DNA of 64,000 bases from Gorsachius magnificus (taxonomy: Eukaryota; Chordata; Aves; Pelecaniformes; Ardeidae). Within the stretch, counting starts at the first letter, position 1. Every line of letters begins with the position of its first letter. Where the stretch lies: contig CM067086.1 of assembly GCA_034008185.1 (NCBI GenBank), positions 68,680,286 to 68,744,285 on the forward strand. Reading direction: 5' to 3'. Of the stretch, positions 47,451-58,531 are shown piece after piece. Position numbers and translations under genes: made by a program. Below the pieces are notes generated by a model. It worked only from the letters and a program-made list of their open reading frames with translations. It had not been told where the DNA came from and did not search any database.

Positions 47451-49670
47451 CAATCCCTCATCCCTCATGTTGGATTGAAACAAATGCACTCAGTCCCCTT
47501 GGCAGCGGATTCTCAGGCAGGAGGTTTCCATTCTTGTCCAGACACCAGGAGAAGCGACGGCCTCATATATCCAAGCTGTGCTCATCCTAGACTTGAACTC
47601 CTTTTCTTCTTTCTCTGGAAGTATCTCTTTAGAGTACAGCTCATCTTTCCTCTTTGAAGAAAAAGCTTTTGTACTTGATTCCTAGGAAAATTTTTGCTTG
47701 GCTTGTGGAGGACACTTTCCCTTTTGTAAGGAAGGAAACATATGGTATAAATTAAGTATTTTTATTTAAAGAAGCAGAGCTCCTACAAGAAAGCCTTTCT
47801 GCTTGTTCCTGAAGGACAATTTACCAGATTTTTAACCAAAAAAGTACTAATTGCTTCATTGGAAATGTATTTTCATATTCCTCTTGCTTCACAGATACTT
47901 ATGGACACAAGGGCAGGCTACAGCTTAAGTAAAACAAGGTGGAGCGAAAGGTCAGGCTTACGTTAAAAAAATTCTGAAATTAATTTGGACGTCAGGATGA
48001 AAAATGTTTATCAAACAGATTTAGTGCACAGACACGTTAAGATTTTATTGCGTGGTGTTTGAGAGACATACACTGTGTGGAGAACACTGCTTGTTGAGAA
48101 CATCTGTAATGCCAGGATTAAGAGGTTGATGTGGGGGTTTATTAGGGGCAACAACAGTTTCTTTCGCTCAGGGATCCACTTAAATCTTTGCTTGCAGCTC
48201 TCTTTCCAGAAACCGTCCCTTTACACAAGATTAGTTAGATCGGCCGTAGGGAGTTCTGTTCACATGGAACGTATTTGGTTAAGCCCATCCACCATCAACC
48301 GCTGCTGTGTGTGCGTTGGATTTTGGCTGCGTTTGCCTTGCGGTAGCATCACGGCAAGGGGGAGCCAGGGCAGCCTGATGGGGTTTATTTGCAGCACAGG
48401 GGTTGCCCTGTGGTGGTAACCTGCCCTGCACCAGTTCCAGTCCTCTCTGTAACACCAGTGCAGTCAGAGGAGGGGGGAGGCTCCTGCAGGCCTCCAGCTA
48501 TTCCTCCTAAATCCCCTTTGATGGGCACGTATGTTACGTGCAATGTTTGTGGGGGTCGTAGTTGTCTTGGGTCTCTGCTTACCACCCGTGAGGCTTCCCT
48601 AACTCTTTCACCTCCAGGTTCAAACCTCCTGTTTCCATTTTTTGTGGGTTCCTGGTACGATTCCTGCTTCTCTGGCGGGTCGCGTGGTGCAGGCTGCAGC
48701 GATTGCTTCTGCTGACCATCATCTCCAGTGCCCCAGGGGAGTCTGCAGTGGTGAGGACTGGGCATCTGCCCTGGGCTTGCTGGGAGCATCATCAGGAAGC
48801 TTCAGGCCTGGGACTGCTCAGGATTACATCCTGATCTTGTGGTGTCAGTGAGGAAGAGATGAAACCAAGATCTAGCTTTGGTCTGAGTTCCAAGCCCAGT
48901 CTTGATGCCCTTAAGAGCAGGGATCGCTTTACTCCAAAGAGGGCCCTTTTCATGGGTGTCACGCATTGAAGACCTCGCCCGTTGCTGTCTCAGACCAGAG
49001 ACTTTGCTTGACAAACCACCTCCTATGGCTCTACCTGTCTTCCCGGTTTTTTGGTGCAACTCAGCCCAGGAGTCAGGAGGGATGGGACCTCCTGGCTTCA
49101 ACATTGCGCCATGCGGGATTGACTGAGACATGTTTGGTGTTGACAGATTATTTTAGCAAACAAGGAGCATCACAGCTTTCCTGTCTTGGGATGACACAAG
49201 GTGCCGCTGATAATACGTGTCAAACGACAAAAATATCAAGCTGCTAATCTTCAGCATTCGAGTGTGCCTCCAAGTCGCGTGTGCGATCATAAGTCGGCAA
49301 GAGAGGTGTTGTTCAGAGGGAAGGCAGGGTCTGTAATTCAGGGAGCGTGATGCTGATTTCCCTTATCAAGCAGGAAAAGGCTGTTGCCGGCAAGCGCTGT
49401 GCCTCGTGCAGGGGGATTTAGTCGCGTTGCTCTCCATCTCTCGTGAGCGTTAATGGCAGTCGTACTGCTCTGTCCACACGCTCGGCAGCCCAAATTCACC
49501 CCTAACTTTCTGCCCACTGCACAAATCCTATTGCTAGAATGCAGAATCAAATGCAATATCGATAATTATTTACCTCTTGGTAATTGCTCCGTTGGCACAC
49601 TGCAGAAATACCCGCACCGTGCTCCAACCGTGCAATGCCATAGGGCTTGAATGCTGCCTGTCGATAATCA
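47451..49670. other. Intronic unique sequence
   Basis: 2.2 kb without transposons. 48360-49130 is GC-richer with overlapping open frames on both strands (up to 135 codons) that match no family I recognise and lack splice context. Confidence 0.5.
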
Positions 49671-50182
49671 TGGGGTATTGGTCGACAGGCGGCCGAATAT
49701 GAGCCAGCAGGGTGCCCAGGTGGCCAAGAGGGCCAACAGCATCCTGGCTTGTATCAGGAGTGGTGTGGCCAGCAGGAGCAGGGCAGTGCCTGTGCCCCTG
49801 TGCTGGGCACTGGGGAGGCCGCCCCTGGAATGCTGGGGTCAGGGTTGGGCCCCTCCCTCCCTGAAGGACCTGGGGGGGGGGGGGCGGGCTCTGCTCCCAG
49901 GGAAGGGGCGATGGGACGAGGGGCACCGGCCTCAAGTTGTGCCAGGGCAGGGTGAGGTTGGACATTGGGGAACAATTCCTTCCCCCAAGGGCTGTCAGGG
50001 GCTGGAAGGGGCTGCCCAGGGAAGAGGTCGAGTCCCCAGCCCTGGGGGGATTTAACAGCCGGGCAGAGGCGGTGCTGAGGGCCAGGGTTTGGGGGTGGGA
50101 TGGCAGGGGTGGGGGAACGGTTGGGCTGGGGGAGCTTAAAGGGCTTTGCCAACCTAAACAAGTCTATGATTCTGTGATTCTA
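49671..50182 (+). mobile_element. CR1 LINE fragment, GC-rich subfamily, internally deleted
   Basis: TGGGGTATTGGTCGACAGGC through [20 protein letters not shown], then a jump at a G run (49873-49884) from the PPSLKDLG region to CGGGCTCTGCTCCCAGGG. About 200 bp present in 52127 are missing. Ends in octamers. Confidence 0.92.
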
Positions 50183-52126
50183 AGCCACGGCCTTGCTTTA
50201 TCTCTGCATAAATGACATATAGACACGTGCGCCCACAACTGCTATGATGTGCTTATTTATGTAGAGCAAAATAGATGTGATAATGACGATACAGTACTGG
50301 GAATGGAGAAGGGAATTCGCTGGACCTGCCAGCTGCTCCTTACGTTGCTCCTTGTCCTTCTCAGCCTTCCCCAGTTCAGTCCTAAGAAGCTGGATTTAAA
50401 CTTGCTGGGATGAGGACGAGGTGATGCTTTCTCCCGACGTGCTATTTTTGTCTGGATGAGATAATTGTGTGCTCTTCTTGAATGATAAGAAGGCTGCCCT
50501 CTAATTCCCTCTCCCTGCATGGCTGGTACATGGCCAAGCCTGCCTGATCTGGGAAGGAAAGAATCTGGGAAACATCACATGGAAAAAAATATTTTAAAAG
50601 GAGCACTTTGCACTAATTCTGCTCAAGCAATGAATGCATGAGTTCACAGGGAGGGCTTATAGCAATGGGCTGGTTTATGCATGCACCATCGGTGGTAAAA
50701 GTGAGTATTGAAGGTGGTGCTTTCTGGTGACTCTTAAAGTACCTCCTTAGTTGCCATGTTTCAGGCTTTCAGCATCCCATTTCTTCCAGTTCCCACTGCC
50801 ACGAGACCATTAAATCCCTTTCAAAAATCCAACTCACTCAGCTTTTTCCATCCTAAATAACCTCTAGATTTGGAATTCTAGGCAGGGCACCACCCACTTC
50901 TTTAGAGTCTCCTGTTCTCTTTGCTGCTAGGATGCTTTTCAGGAGGGAGCGTGAGGCGTGTGTGTGTGTGTGAACCGAAACTTTGTCCTGACCACTTCAG
51001 TATTCCTTTTTTTTTCTTTTTTTTTCTGAATAACACAGATATAGCTGTTGGACAACGAATATTGGTACGACTGTAACTCCTGAGTAGCAGCTTAACCCTT
51101 GTTTACTCTGGGCTTCACACGGGGAGAATCTGCTGAGAAGTTGATATTTTGACACCTCGTGCCCTCCGAGTGCTGCTTGGGTGCCAAGGCACTGGGCTCT
51201 GCGCCTCGGTAGTGGGCGCAGGGCTGGTGCAAGGGGGTGGCTGCAGAGGTGCGTAGCCCAGCTTTAGCTCCCGTTGAGCTTTGCAGCAGGGACGTTCCCT
51301 GCTTGGGCTTGGGTGGCACCTTAATCCCACACGTTCATGGCACATATTTTCTGCACGCTTCTCTGCAGATGTTTATATAGGTCTCCTGGCCACAGCAATT
51401 AAGATATAATTCAGGGATTGAAAATACAGTTCAGCTGCTTCATTATTTTCTGTGCTGCCTCTTTGACTTGTATTTGCCTTGTACTGGCTGCGGTGAATCA
51501 TGCGTACTTATTGCAATGCCATTTTTAATTTCCATCTCTGGTATCTACCAATATTCATTGATATGTTTTTTGATCTTCTTTTTCGGCCTTTCATTTATTA
51601 GAAGCCCAGTGACATGCTTAAATCCTCATTCACGCTGTTGGTTGAAAGACGAGAAACAATGAATAAAATTTTTTTTTAAAAAGAGGAAAATTAATATAAA
51701 GCAATAGCAGAAGCATTGGCATGTAAGGAAAGCAAATATATTCATCTTTCATCACTTTTTTTGCATGATACAATAAAAGAAGACACTTTGAAATGAGATA
51801 TTATGCAGATGGGGAAAGCATTTAAAAGCTTTCCTATATGGATAATTGTAATCTTTCAACATGAGAGAAATACAAATTTAATTTGTGGGTTTCTGATTAT
51901 TCCCTCTCTGAGGTCAAATTTGTGTATTAAGATGTTAAAGTCTCTGAAAAGGGCTGGGCTTGGTGTTTACTGGAAGAGGACCATGGTGGCGCAGTACGCA
52001 GCCTGGCGGTGGGAGAGGTTGGGCTGACTGTGGTGGGGGGCTCCAGGGAGCACTGAGGCTTGGGTCTGCGCTGGATCGTCATGAGACCCATAGCAGTGGG
52101 GGTATCTGATGGCATAAGTGCCTTCA
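50183..52126. other. Intronic unique sequence
   Basis: No gene seen. Short (TG)n near 50958-50971; AT-rich 51380-51900. Confidence 0.55.
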
Positions 52127-52799
52127 TCATGGAATCATTAAAGTTGTAAAAGACCTCCAAGATCATCAAGCCCAACCCTACCCCTGCCATCCCACCCCCA
52201 AACCCTGGCCCTCAGCACCGCCTCTGCCCGGCTGTTAAATCCCCCCAGGGCTGGGGACTCGACCCCTTCCCTGGGCAGCCCCTTCCAATGCCTGACAGCC
52301 CTTTGGGGAAGGAACTGTTCCCCAGGGCCAACCTCACCCTGCCCTGGCACAACTTGAGGCCAGTGCCCCTCGTCCCATCGCCCCTTCCCTGGGAGCAGAG
52401 CCTGACCCCCCCGGCTCCCCCCTCCTCTCAGGCAGTTGTAGGGAGCGATGAAGGCTCCCCTCAGCCTCCTCTGCTCCAGGCTGAACCCCCCCAGCTCCCC
52501 CAGCCGCTCCCCAGCAGCCTGGGGCTCCAGACCCCTCCCCAGCTCCGCTGCCCTTCTCTGGACACGCTCCAGCCCCCCCAGGTCCTTCGGGGAGGGAGGG
52601 GCCCAACCCTGACCCCAGCATTCCAGGGGCGGCCCCCCCAGTGCCCAGCACAGGGGCACGGTCCCTGCCCTGCTCCTGCTGGCCACACCACTCCTGATAC
52701 AAGCCAGGATGCTGTTGGCCCTCTTGGCCACTTGGGCACCCTGCTGGCTCATATTCAGCAGGCTAAAATCCAAGCGACTCGGTAAAATCTTGTGCAGAG
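52127..52799 (-). mobile_element. Long CR1 LINE fragment, GC-rich subfamily, open frame
   Basis: TCATGGAATCATTAAAG to CTCATATTCAGCAGGCTAAA and beyond. A 234-codon minus frame (52138-52842) stays open through the ORF2 tail (RVQRRAAELGRGLEPQAAGE, VRHWKGLPREGVESPALGG). Its 5' end shares GGTAAA and GCGA..CCAAG sequence with the copy at 12424. Confidence 0.93.
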
Positions 52800-54355
52800 T
52801 GGCCCCCACACGACTGCAGCTCCACTGGGAGCGCAGTGACAAAGCAATGGAGGAGGGGAACCACTGGCACCCAGCACTGTGGAAGGAGGTTTGAAACCAT
52901 CCTCTCCGTGCCGTGCCAAGGTGGTGGCTGAGGACTCAAGCCCCTCTCTGAGAATGTTTGCAGTGGCTGGAGCAACGGAGCAGTAGAACATGTAAAGAGG
53001 TCGAGGAAATGGTGTCCTTCCTTAAAAGAAATGTAAAAGGGGGCGATTTCGTCTCCCTGCCTTCGCTTTGGCCATTGCTTGTGCCTGCACTTTCCATTAC
53101 CCTGGGAGAATCTGCTTACCCTTCACTCTCTTTCTGATGAGTCCTTTGGCTTGGACCGTTGGATCGCAGAGAATTATTCTGCCTAATTATCACCCGAGGA
53201 GGTACAAGACAGGGATGGAGGATGGGTTTGGGCAGCTGAAGGGCAGAGGATGGTATCTCAGGAATAGATCACAGGCTGCTCAGCAGAGTTCTGTTGAAAT
53301 GAGTTTCCTCCTATGCATGTGCACATCGTCCACCAGGGGAAGGAAAAGTGCCCAGACAAGGGCGGAGCGGTGTGGAATTTCAGAGGGCAGTGGAAAATCA
53401 GTGAGCTTCCCTTTGTTATCCAAAAAGAGGTTTGCCTCAGGCATACAAGCAGAAATGCCTTTTGTAAAGATTTGTCTTTGGGGTTTTTTTGGGGGGGGAA
53501 TTTGTGTTTTACTTATTTTTTTTTTTTTAAGTTCAGTGCATGTGTATATTCCAGGATGTTTTCTGTAATTTTTCTTCTTTTTTTTTTTTTTTTTTTGATG
53601 AAAATTCGTTTTTCTGAAGATTGAAGACTACTTTTCGCTGCACAGGACCTGGTTTATTCCTGCTTTTTAGGCAGTTGTTACACGTTTAGGCATGGAGGTT
53701 TCTACTTCCCTTGAATGGGGAAGTGTCGTGTCCTGTGGGAATGCATCGGGGCTGGTTGGAGTTGAGCTCTGGATCCCTGGTGGGGGCTCTCTGCCGCGGG
53801 GTTTGGCTCTCATGGAGTTGTTGGGCAACAACATCTCGCTGTACCTTTGTGTGCAAGCCACCAGGGTTGAAGCAAACCATTCTTAACAGAAGTGGGAATG
53901 TCAATGGCAGAAACGCATTTTGTGAGAACCTCTGGCATCAGAGCTGTACTGTTTCCCTGTAGGCTTGATTTTTTATACTTATTACCTCATTTTTTAATTT
54001 GGAAATTGGGTATCAAATGTCTGGCAGCCCTGATTTAACTGAGTAGATGAGGAAGTTTATGGTAGGTGACTGATGGTGGATTTTGGACCAGGACAACTTC
54101 AGACAACATTTTTGGTTTGGCAGGCAACAGCAGAGCTGGGAAGAGAGGGTTTGTGGAGGCATCAATTCCTGCGTTTCCACCCTCCCTGAATGCCCAGTGC
54201 ACGGGGCACTAGTGGTGTCCCTCAGGCCATCCTCAGTGGTGGTAGCTCGGAAACGGCTATAGGCAGCACCAGTAGAAGCCATGCTTGCTTCTCCAAGCAG
54301 TGAAAAATGTTTTCCTGACCAAGGTGGTGAGGAGCTGAGAGTAGGAGTGTGGAGG
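52800..54355. other. Intronic unique sequence
   Basis: T runs near 53518-53529 and 53578-53596. No gene or transposon recognised. 52800-52990 may be further diverged CR1 or unrelated sequence. Confidence 0.5.
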
Positions 54356-55100
54356 AATCACAGAATCACAGAATGGTTTGGGTGGGAAGGGACCCCCAGA
54401 GGTCACCCAGCCCAACCCCCCTGCAGGAGCAGGGACACCTTGAACCACATCAGGTTGCTCCCCAGGGATGGGGCCCCCACCCCCTCTCTGGGCAACCCCT
54501 GCCAGGGTTTCACCACCCTCACTGGAAAGAATTTCTTCCTTACATCCAGTCTAACCCTCCCCTGCTTCAGTTTAAAGCCATCCCCCCTTGTCCTGTCCCA
54601 GCTGGCCCTGCTAAAAAGCTTGTCCCCCCCTTTCCTCTGGGCCCCCTTGAAGCCCTGAGCGGCCGCACTCAGCTCTGCCCGCAGCCTCCTCTGCTCCAGG
54701 CTGAGCACCCCCAACTCTCCCAGCCTGGCCTCAGAGCAGAGGGGCTCCAGCCCTCGGATCATTTTAGTAGCCCTCCCCTGGCCCCGCTCCAACAGCTCCA
54801 TGTCCTCCTTGTGCTGAGGGCTCCCGAGCTGGACGCAGGGCTCCAGGGGAGGTCTCCCCAGAGCAGAGCAGAGGGGCACAATCCCCTCCCTCGATGCTGG
54901 CCACGCTTCTCCTGATGCAGCCCAGGGTAGGGTTGGCTTCTGGGCTGCCAGCGCCCATGGCCGGCTCATGTCCAGCTTTTCATCCATCAGCGCCCCCAAG
55001 TCCCTCTCGGCAGGGCTGCTCTCCATCCCTTCATCCCCCAGCCTGTGTGGATACCGGGGGTTGCCCCGACCCAGGTGCAGGACCTTGCACTTGGCACGGT
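54356..55100 (-). mobile_element. Longest CR1 LINE fragment, 264-codon open frame
   Basis: AATCACAGAATCACAGAATG, then antisense ORF2 up to GGACCTTGCACTTGGCACG. The minus frame 54403-55197 is open for 264 codons, despite a deletion of about 30 bp at 54459 (CAGGTTGCTC joined to CCCAGGGATGG) relative to 30473. Carries the ORF2 segment [18 protein letters not shown], farther 5' than any other copy. Confidence 0.94.
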
Positions 55101-55572
55101 GGATGTGGACGTTACCGCAGCAGACCATGGCAGCGGTGTGGAAAAGTAAGGGAAGATGTAACTGTGTGTTGTGGAATAAGTGAGGCAGCTGCGCCATAAG
55201 ATATTAATGCAAATCTGGAGCGCTTACAGTCATTTCAATACCTTTTTACACCCCCAGCAGACACACTATTCAGACAGAATTAAATAGCTTTGCAGCGACT
55301 GTTAAATGTTATCAGTTCCTTACTAGCTTGTGTGCATTTTTATTTTCCACAATGAAAATCTTTGTACAAGCAAGAGAAAAAAACCCAGAAAAGCCTGATG
55401 TTGTTGGCACTGATGAACGATTGTACGTAATGCTTATAAAATGCCAACAAAATACTTGTACGTTCAGGATTGAGCCAGCACGATAAAATGCTTCGCGGGC
55501 TTCGTGAGCTGCAGAATTCTTGGTTTGTGGTGTATTTTCCATCAGATTTTTCACAATGAGCTTTCTTAGAAC

Positions 55573-55834
55573 CATTGAATCATAGAACCATTAAGGTTGG
55601 AAAAGACCTTTGAGGTCCTCAAGCCCAACCGTTCCCCTACCCCTGCCATCCCACCCCCAAACCCTGGCCCTCAGCACCGCCTCTGCCCGGCTGTTCAATC
55701 CCCCCAGGGCTGGGGACTCGACCCCTTCCCTGGGCAGCCCCTTCCAGCGCCTGACAGCCCTTTGGGGAAGGAATTGTTCCCCATGGCCAACCTCACCCTG
55801 CCCTGGCACAACTTGAGGCCGTTTCCCCTCGTCC
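55573..55834 (-). mobile_element. CR1 LINE fragment, GC-rich subfamily
   Basis: CATTGAATCATAGAACCATT, then AAAGACCTTTGAGGTCCTCA and antisense ORF2 to GAGGCCGTTTCCCCTCGTCC. Nearly identical to 61425 over their shared ~200 bp. Confidence 0.93.
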
Positions 55835-56052
55835 AGTTGTTTTAATTCAGCTCGGCAAGCTCTGCTGGGCCCGTGGGGCCAGAGGGGAGTTTCAGGTGCA
55901 CAGGGTTGCTTGTGGTGGAGTGGATGGCCGGGATCTCCTGGGGTACAAGGTCCTTTCAGCCTGAACCCCAGGTGCTTCAACAGTGCAGAACATCCTGGTA
56001 ACCTGCAAGGAAGGGGAACTGCTGCTTGGCTTTCTGTTTTATCTGTCCTTTT
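55835..56052. other. Intronic unique sequence
   Basis: Short spacer between CR1 and an ATT-rich microsatellite. Nothing else seen. Confidence 0.5.
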
Positions 56053-56161
56053 ATTTTTATTTTTTTATTATTGCTATTATTATAATTGCTATTATTATTA
56101 TTGCTATTATTATTATCATTATCATAATTATTATTATCAATGAAAATAATAATTTTCATAG
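56053..56161. repeat. (ATT)n-type imperfect microsatellite
   Basis: About 110 bp of ATT triplets broken by regular GCT and ATC variants (TTATTATTGCTATTATTATA). A second, shorter ATT/TTTTA tract follows at 56217-56262. Confidence 0.95.
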
Positions 56162-56216
56162 ACAAAGTTGCTTCTGTTGAGGGGAAGTACATTTATTCAA
56201 TTGACCCGGTTCTCTC

Positions 56217-56262
56217 TTTTTTATTATTATTATTAATTTTTATTTTATTTTATTACAAAGTT
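56217..56262. repeat. ATT/TTTTA-rich microsatellite
   Basis: TTATTATTATTATTAA then TTTTATTTTATTTTATTA. Confidence 0.9.
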
Positions 56263-56474
56263 AAATAAGTTAAGTACATAAGGTAAATACACATCTGATT
56301 TTCAGCTCTTTGTGCAAGCCCCTGAACTCACCAGGCATACTGAAACTGCCTGTGTCCTTTTCCTAAACTGCGCTTTAGCTCCCTGTTGCTCCTTTCATGC
56401 CTTGCCCGGCAGCTCTGCACAGCGCTGTGTTGTGACTGATTACAACAAAAACTTGTCATCTCTAAAACCTGTTG

Positions 56475-56579
56475 GGGACTTGAACTAGAAATGCTGTAAA
56501 TGACCCCAAGCCATGGTTCTGGGAGCAGGGACTTGAACTGGAAATGGTGTGAATGACCCCAAGCCATGGTCTGGGAGCT
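56475..56579. repeat. 53-bp tandem duplication
   Basis: Unit 1 at 56475-56527 and unit 2 at 56528-56579 both begin GGGACTTGAACT and contain TGACCCCAAGCCATGG; about five differences. A partial third copy lies about 400 bp away at 56951-56981. Confidence 0.93.
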
Positions 56580-56950
56580 GGCTGCTTCCCGGGCACCACG
56601 TCCTACCCCTTCGGGGGGGTTTTGGGTTCAGTCCCAAAGTGAGGAGGAATATCTTGTTTTTCCCCATGTGGTTGCCTTCACCTTCCCTAGTTTTGTGCTG
56701 GGTTAGGCTTGATTTTTAAAAGCATTCAGCTTTAGAGCGCTTGATGGAAAGCCGTGTTTAGCGTACTGGCAGAAGACCTTGTTGTCCAAAATGAGGACAT
56801 GTTTCAGACCGTGTGTGGTGGGCGGTCTGTCCATCTTTCTAACGCCAACCATCCGCATACCTTCTGTTTCCCGGTTAGAAACAGGCATCTGAAAATGCAG
56901 ACCTTGAAGGATGTAGGCTGGTGTAGAGGTTTCCTGTAGGGTGCTAATCC

Positions 56951-56981
56951 AAATGCTGCCTGGATGCCCCCAAGCCATGGA
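56951..56981. repeat. Dispersed third copy of the 53-bp unit (partial)
   Basis: AAATGCTG and CCCCAAGCCATGG match the core of the units at 56475 with a 2-bp longer middle. Confidence 0.6.
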
Positions 56982-57436
56982 ATTTGTCGTGGATGCCGAA
57001 TGCTGACACTGGGGAGGTGGCACAGCGGGGTTGCATCAACGCCTGCACACGGGGCCGTTTGTATCCCATGTCTCATTGCCCTGTGCAGCTCTTTCCGATC
57101 CCTTTGGGAGTGGAGCATGGTGCCTGGGGGCTGCCCTGCAGGGAAGACGAAGCTGATTAAGAAGGATGGAGATAAAATGGTTATGAAGGGGAGGAACCTC
57201 CTCAAAATTTCTTATAGGAAAGGGGAGGAATTAATATAGCCCGGGAATAGAGGAGGTACCATAAGGTGGTACCTTACCATAAGCTATTGAGTCTACAGGG
57301 GTGATTGCTGGCCTTGTACTATTTCCAGGATGGTTCTGTTTGGGTGAATGTATCCCCGGTCTCACGCCTTCTGTCTTTGCTCATTTTCTAAGTGCTAGGC
57401 AGCCGAATTAAGGAACAAGAGCTGAAAGTCAGAAGC

Positions 57437-57441
57437 ACCGG
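57437..57441. repeat. Target-site duplication, left (ACCGG)
   Basis: Exact match to 58527-58531. Confidence 0.92.
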
Positions 57442-57550
57442 TGTATTGGGTTTCTGTGGCAAGGTCTTGGTAGTGGGGGGGGCTACAGGGGTGGCTTCTG
57501 TGAGAAGCTGCCAGAAGTTTTCCCTGTGTCCACTGCTGGCCAAGGCCAAG

Positions 57551-57593
57551 CCAATCAGTGATGGTGGAAGTGCCTCTGGGATAACGTATTTAA
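57551..57593 (+). promoter_or_regulatory. LTR promoter elements (CCAAT and TATA-like box)
   Basis: CCAAT at 57551 and TATTTAA at 57587, 36 bp apart, a spacing usual for retroviral U3 promoters. Transcription would run in the MDGA2 direction. Confidence 0.6.
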
Positions 57594-57730
57594 GAAGGAA
57601 AAAAACCAGCTGCGGGTCAGTAGCTGGAGAGAGAAGAGCAGTGAGAGGATGGGAGAGAGAAAAGCCCTGCAGACACCAAGGGCAGTGAAGGAGGGGCAGG
57701 AGGAGCTCCAGGCGCCGGAGCAGAGATTCC

Positions 57731-58105
57731 CCTGCAGCCCGTGATGAAGACCATGGTGGGGCAGGCTGTCCCCCTGCAGCCCATGGAGGTCCACGGTGGA
57801 GCAGATCTCTACCTGTAGCCTGTGGAGGACCCCACGCCGGAGCGGGTGGATGCCCGAAGGGAGGAGGCTGTGACCCTGTGGGAAGCCCACGCCAGATCAG
57901 GTTCCTGGCAAGCCATTGCAGACCCGTGGGGGGAGGAGACCACACCGAAGCAGGTTTGCCCCCGGGGGACCCAACGGTGGAGCAGTCTGCTCCTGAGGGG
58001 CTGCACCCCGTGGGAATTATGGAGCCATGTGGAGCAGTTCATGAAGAACTGTAGCCCGTGGGAAGGACTCACGTTGGAGAAGTTCCCGGAGGACTGTCTG
58101 CCATG
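57731..58105 (+). repeat. Degenerate ~40-bp tandem array inside the LTR
   Basis: Units start near 57731, 57773, 57812, 57866, 57923, 57959, 58003, 58049 and 58097. Each has a CCCGTGG-like start and a GGAGCAG- or GGAGAAG-like core. The first two units are the best preserved. Confidence 0.8.
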
Positions 58106-58335
58106 AGAGGGACCCCACGCATGAGCAGGGGCAGAGTCCTCTCCCGGGGATGAAGAAGTGGTAGAGACAACGTGTGATGAACTGACCCCAACCCCCATTC
58201 CTGTCCCCCGTGCTGCTGGGGGGAGTAGGTAGAGAAACTGGGAGTGAAGTTGAGCCCTGGAAGAAGAGGGGGGTGGGGGGAAGGTGTTTTAAGATTTAGC
58301 AGTTTTTCTTCTCTCCTTCTCTGATTTCGATTGAT

Positions 58336-58393
58336 AATAAATTAATTTTTTTTTCAAGTTGAGTCTGTTTTGCCTGTGATGGTAACTAATAAA
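58336..58393 (+). terminator. LTR polyadenylation signals
   Basis: Two AATAAA hexamers (58336-58341 and 58388-58393) in the 3' part of the LTR, in MDGA2 sense, so premature polyadenylation of the host transcript is possible in principle. Confidence 0.5.
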
Positions 58394-58526
58394 ATGATCT
58401 CTCCCTGTCCTTATCTTGACCCACAAGCCCTTTGATTTACTTTTCTCTCCCCTGTCTGGTTAAAGAGGGGAGTGATAGAGCGGCTTTGGTGGGCCCCTGG
58501 CATCCAGCCAGGCTCAAACCACCACA

Positions 58527-58531
58527 ACCGG
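58527..58531. repeat. Target-site duplication, right (ACCGG)
   Basis: Exact match to 57437-57441. Confidence 0.92.

Larger units (their letters stand above)
57442..58526 (+). mobile_element. Complete solo LTR of an avian endogenous retrovirus (family Y)
   Basis: 1085 bp from TGTATTGGGTTTCTGTGG to CTCAAACCACCACA, flanked by perfect 5-bp duplications ACCGG. Sense is plus: CCAAT at 57551-57555, TATTTAA at 57587-57593 and AATAAA at 58336-58341 and 58388-58393 lie in promoter-to-polyA order. The middle (57731-58105) is built from about nine degenerate 36-54-bp units containing CCCGTGG and GGAGCAG. No retroviral genes remain. A 185-codon minus frame through it is composition-driven, not a gene. 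Confidence 0.95.

Noticed and set aside
48385..49131. Overlapping open frames of 108-135 codons on both strands
   Set aside because: Composition-driven frames in a GC-richer segment with no motif, no splice context and no preferred strand.
54403..55197. 264-codon open frame on the minus strand
   Set aside because: It is the CR1 ORF2 C-terminus (reverse-transcriptase protein tail) plus flank, not a host gene. The same holds for 21560-22309, 34397-35125, 1553-2248, 52138-52842 and 14627-15163.
57388..57945. 185-codon minus-strand frame
   Set aside because: It lies antisense within the family Y LTR and reflects its tandem GC-rich units; no domain is visible.
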